64,000 bases of DNA, taken from positions 27,761 through 91,760 of the forward strand of contig WTXD01000085.1 of the NCBI GenBank assembly GCA_022496205.1. Reading direction: 5' to 3'. Origin of the DNA: Gloeopeniophorella convolvens. Lineage: Eukaryota > Basidiomycota > Agaricomycetes > Russulales. The notes under the pieces are model-generated. The model saw only the letters and a list, made by a program, of their open reading frames with translations, was not told the DNA's origin and did not search any database. Positions 56,507 through 64,000 of this stretch are shown piece after piece (position 1 is the first letter of the stretch; each line of letters opens with the position of its first letter). Both the position numbers and the translations under genes were made by a program.

Positions 56507-56898
56507 CGCCACTGCGCACTCCTCGCTGGATCGATCTCCTATCTACATGTATAGTATAACGCATACATACCCTAATTTTCTTGCGATACGCCTCGCCGCT
56601 TATACTTGCACCGCTCTGTGCACGCTTTTTGCGCGCCTCTGCGTGAATCTAGAAATCCAAGACTGACCATCGTGCGATGCGCATGCCGTCCGTGCAGTCC
56701 GCACGCTGAGGCGCACGCGGATGGGCTCGAACAACAACAAAAAAGGAACGAGTTGAGTTGCGGTGTAATATAAGTACGAGTGGTGGTGAGGCGCAACAAA
56801 GTGCGCATATAATACACTAGATTGATTCTACCAGATCCAGATCCAGATCCTCAGACGCGGTCGACAGCCAAAGGCTGCAGCGACGACGGACGGCCCCT

Positions 56899-57993
56899 TC
56901 ACACCGCCGCCGGCGCGTGCACCTCGCGGAGCGGCACCGGCGCGGCGCGCGGCTCGGCACCGCCGACCGCTGCCGTGCCCCCGTTCCCCGCCGCCTCGCG
57001 CCCCGCCGCCTCGCGGCGCTTCGCGCGCGGGTTCAGCACCGCCGCAAGCACGAGCACCAGCCCGTCAAGCACCTGCACCCCACACCACCACCATCAGCAC
57101 CGCAAACCGCGCAGGGACCCCAGGAACGCACGCACGACAACAAGCGAATACGTCACCCCCGCAACGACGTCAAACTCGCGCCTAAACAGCAGCGAGAGGT
57201 CCGAGAACACCCCGCCGGCGCAGTCGACGGCCATGAACGCGAGCGAGAGCCCGACGACCGCGCGGTGCCGCCGGATCTCCCAGAACTGCGGGCTGTCCGC
57301 GGGGGTGTGAGTGCCATGCGGGTAAGGAGGGGGGGGGGGCTGACAGGAGCGCGGGGGAGACGAGCGCGGCGCTGAGGATCCCGAAGAAGCGCGTGGCCGC
57401 TTTGCCCGCAGGCGTGCCGCGCCTGTACGCCGGCTGCAGTGCGCGCCATCAGCCCCGCGCGCAACGCACACCCAGACGCGGACACTCACGCGCAGCGCAA
57501 ACACGCACCCCGCCTCGAGCGCGCCGAGCAGCACCAACAACACCGCGAGCACAGCAACGCACCAGCGCGCAGGGCGCCGCGCGGGGCCGTAGTGCATGCA
57601 CTGCGCCCACGCGGCGAGCGCGAGCGCGCCGAAGAGCTGCGGCTGCACGATCAGCGGCGCGTTCAAATCCTGCACGAGCGCGTAGACGCCGAGCGGGAGC
57701 GCCGCGAGGCCCCAGAGCAGGCTGCGCGCCGCGGGGGCAGTGAGCGGTGGTTAACTTGGTCAGCGCGGGGCGCACGGGAACCAGGGCGAGAGGCCGTCGG
57801 TCGACTTGGTGCGGTGCGACTTGTGCAGCTGCGGGAGGAGCTGCACCGTCCAGCAGATCGCGCCTGCCGGTGCCGTGCGGGGGTCCGAGTGCGAGGTTAG
57901 GCTGTGAGCGGAGCCGGCGCGCGGCGCGTCTCGATCGGGACGCGGCGTACCTATCGTGCCAAAGACGTTCTCGGCGGCGGCGTTGACGGGCAT
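56899..57993 (-). CDS. PQ-loop repeat membrane protein, paralogue C
   Basis: Minus-strand member of the PQ-loop triplet. Start at 57991-57993 (MPVNAAAENVFGTIG). Then AICWTVQLLPQLHKSHRTKS, SLLWGLAALPLGVYALVQDL, LIVQPQLFGALALAAWAQCM, ALEAGCVFALR, PAYRRGTPAGKAATRFFGIL, LPQFWEIRRHRAVVGLSLAF, VDCAGGVFSDLSLLF and LDGLVLVLAAVLNPRAKRR. The tail ends at 56899-56901. In the splice region near 57330-57350 a run of G (C in the sense strand) may affect splicing. Both PQ motifs are present, so it should be functional. It forms an inverted pair with paralogue B. Confidence 0.86.
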
Positions 57994-58132
57994 AATCGCG
58001 GCGGCGCGTGCGTGCGTGCTACTTACTTGACAGTGGTCGAATCGAGGGCCAACCCGAGCGGGAATTCGCCGGGGCAGCTGCCGGGTGCTTTTATGTAGGT
58101 GTCCCGCACGGCCGAGTCACCCAGTGCTAGTG

Positions 58133-58160
58133 TAAGCCCGCGCGGAAGCGCAGTGCGTGG
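58133..58160 (-). promoter_or_regulatory. 28-bp box shared upstream of the three PQ-loop genes (C)
   Basis: Minus-strand copy of the box (CCACGCACTGCGCTTCCGCG then GGGCTTA), 139 bp before the ATG of gene C. Its conservation after inversion supports a regulatory role rather than simple tandem identity. Confidence 0.55.
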
Positions 58161-58348
58161 CGGCGGTTGCGAGTCTGAGCGCGCAGGCACGGCATAGTAG
58201 CTCACGCAGCGTCTTTGCGCGAGCGCCAGCGGGGTGCACGCGTGCGTCATTGGCGTTCGCCGTTCGGCTGGATATCGAGCGGGGGACCACGTGAGCACCA
58301 CATCGTCCATTACCACGCACGACTACCAGGCGTATACGGGTATACATG

Positions 58349-59449
58349 CTACGCACGCGCGCGCGCGGCGCTCGCGCCCGTCCCGACGCTGCTCACCTCG
58401 TCCTCCTCGCCCTCGCTCGGCCCCGCGCTGCTGCTCCCCGTCACGCTCCCCGCGCCCGCACCCGCGCCCGCACCGCCCGCCAGCAAGCTCCCGCGCGTGC
58501 GGCGCGCGCGGCGCGGCGGCGGCGCGCTGACAAAGTCCGCGAACGAGCCCGCGCTGCCGCTGCCCGCGGTGCGGTGCGCGGGCGGCGCGCCGTAGAACGC
58601 GTCGACGTCCGCGTCCGCGTCGGGGTCCGCGCTGCCGCTGCGGTCCGCTGCGCCGGCGCCGGCGCTGGCCGGGTCGGCGGCGACGGGGAGCGCGTCTTTG
58701 GGGAGCGTCGAGGCGCCGGTGCGGGAGAGCGGGAGGGAGCGGTAGCTCCCGCGGCGGAGGTGGAGCGCGAACGAGTAGAGCAGCGCGGCAAAGTAGAACT
58801 GCGGGGCGGTTAGGGTGTGTGTTGGGTTAGGTGGGGCGCGGGGGGGACGCACCTTGACGAGCCAGCCGAGGATGATGATGGCGAGGGCCTGGCCCTTCTC
58901 TGCGCGCCAGATGCGCTCGGCGGCAGCGGCGCGGTCTGCCTCGGGCATGTGCTGGCGCTCGCCGATGTAGGCGTCGACGATGGCCTGCTGGGCGGGCGAG
59001 TAGGCGGTGCGGCGGCCGTCGTGGGGGGTGTAGAGCCACCAGTGGACGGCAAAGTAGACGGTCCATGCGGTGTTGAGGATGTGGTCGGCGAAGAAGAGGT
59101 GGGCAAAGTAGAGCATGTGCTTCGGGTGTTCCTGCGGGTGCGCGCGGCGCGGGGGGGGGGTCAGCGGGGGGTGCGCGCGCGGGGGAGAAAAGGGGAGGGC
59201 GCGTGCCTCTTTTACGGCGCGGAGGCCCCAGGCGAAGAGGGCGAGGGCGAGGGCAGAGTAGATGTAGAGGGTGAGCTGGGCGGCCGAGCCGCCTGCGCCG
59301 GTGAGCATGGCGATGAGGCCGTAGATGCCGGCGGCCTTGTTGAGGAGGGCAAAGAGGACGACGACGGTGACGGCTGTCTTGAGGTCGAGGATGCCGAGCA
59401 TGGATGCGAGTGGGCGTGGCCTGAGCTGTCGTTTGAGGGTGAGCTTCAT
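58349..59449 (-). CDS. KEI1: Kei1, subunit of inositol phosphorylceramide synthase
   Basis: Kei1 is the regulatory Golgi subunit of fungal IPC synthase (with Aur1), needed for complex sphingolipid synthesis. The start at 59447-59449 gives MKLTLKRQLRPRPLASMLGI and TM1 region LDLKTAVTVVVLFALLNKAA. Then GIYGLIAMLTGAGGSAAQLT and TLYIYSALALALFAWGLRA. Intron 1 ends before EHPKHMLYFAHLFFADHILN, followed by TAWTVYFAVHWWLYTPHDGR, EKGQALAIIILGWLVK, intron 2, then FYFAALLYSFALHLRRGSYR. The C-terminal 120 residues are low complexity (Ala/Asp/Ser), longer than usual. Divergent from the eIF4E gene with 123 bp between starts. The frame upstream of the ATG is open but not homologous. Confidence 0.9.
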   Translation of the reverse strand: MKLTLKRQLRPRPLASMLGILDLKTAVTVVVLFALLNKAAGIYGLIAMLTGAGGSAAQLTLYIYSALALALFAWGLRAVKEARALPFSPPRAHPPLTPPPRRAHPQEHPKHMLYFAHLFFADHILNTAWTVYFAVHWWLYTPHDGRRTAYSPAQQAIVDAYIGERQHMPEADRAAAAERIWRAEKGQALAIIILGWLVKVRPPRAPPNPTHTLTAPQFYFAALLYSFALHLRRGSYRSLPLSRTGASTLPKDALPVAADPASAGAGAADRSGSADPDADADVDAFYGAPPAHRTAGSGSAGSFADFVSAPPPRRARRTRGSLLAGGAGAGAGAGSVTGSSSAGPSEGEEDEVSSVGTGASAARARA

Positions 59450-59572
59450 GGTGAGCAGAGGGTTGTGTGTAGAGGCAGCGAGGGGTGAGCGAGGGTCGGG
59501 GTAAGCGGTGGTGCGGCAAGTGCCGGGGGGGGGGAGATGGTCGATGAGAGTGAAAGGACTCGCTTCTGCTGC

Positions 59573-60572
59573 ATGGCCGGCTACTTCAACAATCTCTCTT
59601 CGCCCCAGTCTCGCTTTCTCGCCAACAAGGATCCAGCCATACCCGCACCCGCTGCCCCGCCCCCCGCCTCCGTCTCCCCGTCCACCACCGCGACACCGCC
59701 CTCCAACCTCTTCTCGACCACCCTCCCAGACGACCAAAAGCGCCCCGCCCCCGCAGCCCTCTCTGCCGGCCTCCCCGCACCCGCACCCGCACCCGCGTGC
59801 GCCGTGCACCCCCTCCGCAGCACGTACGTCCCGCCCTCTCCGCCCCCCCCCGCACCGCGCACCCCCGACCGACCAGCCCCCGCACCCCCCCACCAGCTGG
59901 ATCTTCTGGTTCCGCCAGCAGCGCGCCCCGGGCAACAAGATCACCAACTACGAGGAGGGCATCAAGCGCATCGCCGCCTTTGCCTCGGCCGAGTCCTTCT
60001 GGTCCCTCTGGACCCACCTCCACCCGCCCAGCGCGCTGCTCCCCACCACCGACTACCTCCTCTTCCACCAGGGCGTCCGCCGCCCCGTCTGGGAGGACCC
60101 GCTCAACCTCCCCGGCGGCAAGTGGATCGTCCGCCTCCGCAAGGGCGTCGCCGACCGCGTCTGGGAGGACCTCGTCCTCGCCCTCGTCGGCGACCAGTTC
60201 GCCGGCCTCGCGCACCCGCACCCCGACGACTGGCCCGAGATCTGCGGGTGCACCATCAGCGTCCGCCAGAGCGAGGATATCCTCAGCGTCTGGAACCGCC
60301 AGGACGACCCCAAGCTCCGCGAGCGCATCCGGTGCGCCGCGCACACCTGCTGATCGAGATCCTCCGCCCTGACGCCCACCCCCCGCCCCTCCAGGGACAG
60401 GATACGCGCCGTGCTGCACCTCCCGCCGACGACCGTCATGGAGTACAAGTCTAACAACGGTGCGCGCCCTCTCTCACCATGTCTGATCGCCATGCTCACC
60501 CGGCGCGCAGACTCGATGGCCGACAAGTCCTCGTTCCGCAACTCTGCGATCGACCGCACGCCGCTCTCGTGA
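59573..60572 (+). CDS. eIF4E-family cap-binding protein, class II (4EHP-like)
   Basis: Exons 59573-59823, 59897-60331, 60395-60459 and 60511-60572 give 270 aa with consistent phases. The N-terminal 80 residues are Pro/Ala-rich. The fold begins HPLRSTWIFWFRQQ, then NYEEGIKRIAAFASAESFW, DYLLFHQGVRRPVWED, GGKWIVRLRKGVADRVWEDL, CGCTISVRQSEDILSVWNR, RIRAVLHLPPTTVMEYK and DSMADKSSFRN. The second cap-stacking Trp (VWED) is present. The first, equivalent to human eIF4E Trp56, is Tyr (NYEEG), as in 4EHP/eIF4E2. Class II proteins bind the cap but usually repress translation or act in specialised initiation. Neighbours: divergent Kei1, convergent PAF1 (114 bp between stops). Confidence 0.88.
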
Positions 60573-60686
60573 TGCGCGTGCATGCGCGTGCTGTATATAT
60601 CCTGACGGCGACGGGCGATGTTAAATAATGCAGAAAAAAAAACATAGGTGGACAACGATGGGTGTGCAGAGTCGGTGTTACGCAGG

Positions 60687-62187
60687 CTACGGCTCGTCGC
60701 CGTCCGCATCCGCGTCTGCGTCCGCGTCGTCCTCGCCCTCCGCGTCCGCGCTGTGCAGCAGGTAGAGCGGGTCGCGCACCTCGGCGAGCGCCTCGGCGCG
60801 CTCGTCCGCCTCCTCCTGGCTCGGCGGGACGTGCGCGACGCGCACGAGCGCCCACTTGTCGCGGAAGCGCTCGATCGGCTGCCGCGTCGTCAGCACTACT
60901 ACAACAGCAGCAGGGGATTGAGCGCGCGCACCTCGGTCCGCTTTTTTTTGAGCAGCATCTTGCGCTCGATCGTCTTGTAGTACGCGCCCGCAGGCCGCGC
61001 CCCACCGTCCGCGCCGTCCTCGAGCGCGTCGTCGTCGCCGTCACCGTCGCCGTCGTCAAAGACGAGCAGAAACTCGTTCGGCACGTCCTGCTCGACCTTG
61101 ACGACCTCATAGTCGCGCACAAAGTGGAACTCTGTCGCCTGCATGTGTGGCTCGTTAGTCTATAACCCTGCCGTAGAGAGGGAGCAGGTGGCGCGCACCT
61201 CGTCCTCCTCCTGCAGCGCATCGATCCCGCGCGGGTCCGCGCGCGAATCGCGAAATGCGCGCGCCGCGTCGTCCTCGCGCGTAAGATAGTACGACAAGAA
61301 ATGGTCCCCGTCCGCCTCCATCGGGCGCATGACCGCGCACTCGAGCCGCGGGTCGTCCGCCTCGGGCCCGCGCTCGCCCGGCCGCTCGCTGAACCGGAAC
61401 AGGTCGTACGCGTTCGCCCACACCCCCGCGTCGGGCAGCACCGCGTGCGCCGCGAGCGCCGTCAGCCGCGGCTTGGTCGGGTGCCGCAGCGCGTCGAGCG
61501 GCGCGGACGCGCTTGCGAAGGACGCCTCGATCGAGCCGAGCTGCGCGCCGCGCGAGACGTCGACGCTCTCGGGGAGGTTCGTGCTGCGCCGGTGTCGGTG
61601 TCAGCGAGAGCACGGACGGGGCGCGCAGGGGACGCACAGGTCGCCCGCGGGCGCGCGCGCGGCGTGCGCGCTGCTGTCGCGCGAGATGTACTCGGTCTTG
61701 CGCAGCCACGACACGTGCGGCGCACCGGGCGCCGCGTGCGTCGGGCGGCCAAACTCGCTCGCGGAGCCGGCGGGGTCGCCGAGCAGCGCCGCGTCGCGCG
61801 GGTCGAGCGCGGGCGCGCGGTGCGGGTCCGGGTTCAGCGCTGCCGCCGAGTGTTAGTGTGGAGGGAGGTAGGGGGGGGGGGGCGCACCGCGGTCGTCCGC
61901 GCCGTCCACCCAGAGGGCCTCCCAGCGCCCGAGGTCGAGCGGCATGCCGCACTCGGCGTCGACGATCATTGGGAGCGGCGCGTCGGCGGCTGCGGCGGCG
62001 AGCAGCGCGGCGCGGGTGTAGCGCGCGGGGGCGGTGGGGATGTCGAGGAGCTTGGGGGGGCAGGGCGGCGCGGGGAGCGGGTTGTGGTACCGGACTTTGG
62101 CGAGGAGGTCGAGTTTGCTAGAGGGGGGTTAGGAGGTGTGCAGCGTAGAGGGTAAGGGGGGCGTGCGTACCTCTTGCGTGAGCTCAT
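60687..62187 (-). CDS. PAF1: PAF1 subunit of the RNA polymerase II PAF complex
   Basis: PAF1 scaffolds the PAF elongation complex (with Ctr9, Leo1, Cdc73, Rtf1), which promotes H2B ubiquitylation and H3K4 methylation. The start at 62185-62187 gives MSSRK, then after a short intron KLDLLAKVRYHNPLPAPPCP, the conserved PAF1 opening (VRYxNPLP.P..PPK). Later exons have HVSWLRKTEYISRD (LRKTEYI signature), DPRLECAVMRPMEADGDHFL, TEFHFVRDYEVVKVEQD, YYKTIERKMLLKKKR and RVAHVPPSQEEADERAEALA, ending in an acidic Asp/Ala tail (stop 60687-60689). Five or six introns; about 420 aa. The tail after ALAEV is short, as in other fungi. Head-to-head with Sfh5 (214 bp between starts). Confidence 0.88.
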
Positions 62188-62370
62188 CGTGGGCGACGAC
62201 GGGGAGCGTTGCGGTTGTGCTGTGGCGGAAGTTGGTGCCCGTCGTTCCCACGCGCGCACGTGCGAGACCGCTTATCAGATAAGGGTGTGCCCAACGCTCG
62301 AGGCCTCGGCTCCGCACTGCGCAGAGCAACGAGCCGCAACCCCTCGCCTCGCTTCTTCTCTCGCTCCTTG

Positions 62371-62402
62371 TTCCACCACCACCACCACCACCACCACCAC
62401 CA
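62371..62402 (+). repeat. CCA microsatellite touching the Sfh5 start codon
   Basis: About ten CCA units run directly into the ATG at 62402-62404. It lies in the 5' untranslated region and would vary by replication slippage; the -3 base stays A or C in any phase. Confidence 0.9.
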
Positions 62403-63767
62403 TGTCTGGGACCACTGCGTCCGCCCCTACCGCGACCACCACCGCCCCCAAGCCGCAACCCGCCCCTGTGCCCGCCGCCGCGCCACGGACCGCCGCCCCG
62501 TCCGCCACGAAGCCCGCGAGCCCAGCGCCCGCGCCCAAGGCCGTGGCAGAGCCCCCCGCCTCTGCCACCACGGACGACGACGACGACACCGCAGACGAGC
62601 CGCAGAACGCCCTCACGCAAAAGTTCACAAAGGAGGAGTGGGCCGCGCTGCAAGCGTTCCGCGTACGTGGATAGTCGGCCGGTGCGCGCCGCCGGGCTCA
62701 CTCCCGCTGTGCAGCCGCTGCTGCCCGAGATCCTCGACACGGCGTATGACGGGCGCGAGGGCGCGCGCACGACGCCGATCGTCGTTTGGGGCGTCACGCT
62801 CGACCCCGCGCCCGGCGCGAAGGACGCGCGCGCGAGCGTCGTGCTGATGAAGTGGCTGCGCGCGCGGTACGCCTTGCCTGCTCCGCGTGCCTGCGCCCGT
62901 TGACGTGCACGCGCAGGAACTGAACGTCGCCGAGGCCAAGACGATGATGGTCGCGACGCTGCGCTGGCGCGACGAGTTCAAGGTCGAGGAGGCGATGAAG
63001 GCGACGTACCCCGAGTTGCTCGACGGCTTCGGGCACCTCTATGGGCACGACAAGGACGGCCGGCCCGTCATGTGCGTTGCATGCACTCATGCGACGCCGA
63101 GCGATGGCTGACGCGTGCGGCAGGTACAACATCTATGGCGGCAAGAACGACCTCAAGGCGGCGTTCAGCGACGTGCAGCTGTTCATCCGGTGCGTCGCAG
63201 CTGCGCGGGCGTGCGCCGCTACTGTGCGCTGAGGCGGGGGTGCGCGCAGGTGGCGCGTGGCGCTCATGGAGCACGGGATCAAGCTGATCGACTTTGAGAC
63301 GGTCGACCAGATGGTGCAGGTGCACGGTGCGCGTCTGCCGCCATGCTGCACGGCGGCAGAACGGCGCTGAATCATGGTTTCGGTTCGGGGTTGCGTGCAG
63401 ACTACGAGGGCGTCGGGCTCAGCAGCCGCACCGCCAACTCGAAGCAGGCCGCCTCGGAGCTCGCGAGCATCTTCCAGAGCCACTACCCCGAGTTCCTCGT
63501 GCGTGCACCCCTGAGCGTCCCGCCGCCCGCCGTGCTGACGCCTCGCCCCCCCCCCCCCCCGGCGCAGGCAAGCAAGTTCTTCGTGAACGTGCCGTCGATC
63601 ATGACGTGGGTCTTCTGGCTTTCAAGCCGCTGCTCTCGCCCGCGACGCTCGCGAAGATGAAGGTCGTCGGGCACGGCCCGCGCACGATCGGCAGGGAGCT
63701 GCTCCCGCTCATCGACGTCAAGCAGCTGCCCGCGCAGTACGGCGGCGCCGTGCAGGACGCGTGGTGA
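62402..63767 (+). CDS. SFH5: Sfh5-type Sec14/CRAL-TRIO protein
   Basis: Sec14-like protein of the Sfh5 subfamily, annotated as a phosphatidylinositol transfer protein; the yeast protein is a haem-binding member. The N-terminal 85 residues are Pro/Ala-rich and acidic. The fold begins ALTQKFTKEEWAALQAF, then PLLPEILDTAYDG, TPIVVWGVTLDP, SVVLMKWLRAR, ELNVAEAKTMMVATLRWRDE, GFGHLYGHDKDGRPV, YNIYGGKNDL, FSDVQLFIR, WRVALMEHGIKLIDFETVDQ, VQVHDYEGV, YPEFL and KFFVNVPSIMTWVFW. The HDY triplet matches the His-x-Tyr reported to coordinate haem in yeast Sfh5 (from memory). About eight short introns; one acceptor follows a run of about 17 C (63546-63562). Stop 63765-63767. Confidence 0.87.
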
Positions 63768-64000
63768 GCCACACGCAGCTGGTATCACCTTCAATTGCTC
63801 CGTTTACCTCTCTCTCTCCCTTTTGCTTGACCGTTGAGGATCGGATAATTCGCCTACTATGCTTTCGTTGTACTACCATTGCTGATATACCCAATACACC
63901 TGATCATCTGCCTGTCCGTCGAGCGCTACGACCGTTTGATTGTGAGCACCCCGGGATGTCTGCAGACCGGGCACAGGGGCGGTCAGACCCTGCGCCGTCA
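63768..64000. other. Downstream region of Sfh5; no further gene seen
   Basis: Pyrimidine-rich 3' flank (CCTCTCTCTCTCCC near 63806) and 200 bp without a recognisable frame before the window ends. Confidence 0.5.

Noticed and set aside
1..64000. tRNA, rRNA or centromere/telomere features
   Set aside because: No cloverleaf candidate, rRNA-like segment or telomeric repeat was noticed on reading; a dedicated scan was not possible.

Overview
The window looks like chromosomal DNA of a filamentous basidiomycete, most likely an agaricomycete. It shows dense eukaryotic genes with many 50-70 nt GT-AG introns, typical fungal housekeeping families (DBP9, RTA1, MMS19, NDUFAF7, Kei1, PAF1, Sfh5), and the Goodbye-NACHT-ankyrin architecture of fungal STAND/NLR proteins. 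The assignment rests on gene content and intron style; no database search was run.

Layout. 1-3.4 kb: 3' truncated DBP9 helicase, a small uncharacterised gene and an RTA1-like membrane protein. 5-32.2 kb: an accessory island with four same-strand copies of a Goodbye-NACHT-ankyrin NLR. They are separated by opposite-strand degenerate sedolisin (peptidase S53) genes and by one 1.34-kb non-coding element with terminal inverted repeats. 32.6-43.9 kb: a conserved block with an acidic coiled-coil-type protein, MMS19, NDUFAF7, a METTL13-like methyltransferase and two TMEM14 paralogues. 44-50.2 kb: a fifth NLR in inverted orientation with its own convergent sedolisin remnant, next to a decayed WD40-repeat gene. 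51.5-58 kb: three PQ-loop membrane protein paralogues around one small secreted protein gene. 58.3-63.8 kb: compact divergent and convergent pairs (Kei1 / 4EHP-type eIF4E / PAF1 / Sfh5).

Main result. All five NLR copies can be spliced by hand into the same ten-exon model. The eight internal exons are 51, 196, 153, 39, 42, 174, 25 and 594 nt in every copy, except for a one-base loss in copy 5. A 25-nt micro-exon carries the core of the Walker A loop. Copies 2 and 4 are intact (about 1188 and 1184 aa), copy 3 has a late stop, and copies 1 and 5 carry frameshifts. The C-terminal ankyrin arrays vary in repeat number and show nearly invariant loop residues with scattered variation in the helices, as expected of a fast-evolving recognition surface. 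Each NLR is followed by a convergent, decayed sedolisin, so NLR and protease were probably amplified as one unit. The inferred role is non-self recognition or programmed cell death, as for other fungal NLRs; nothing in the sequence names a ligand.
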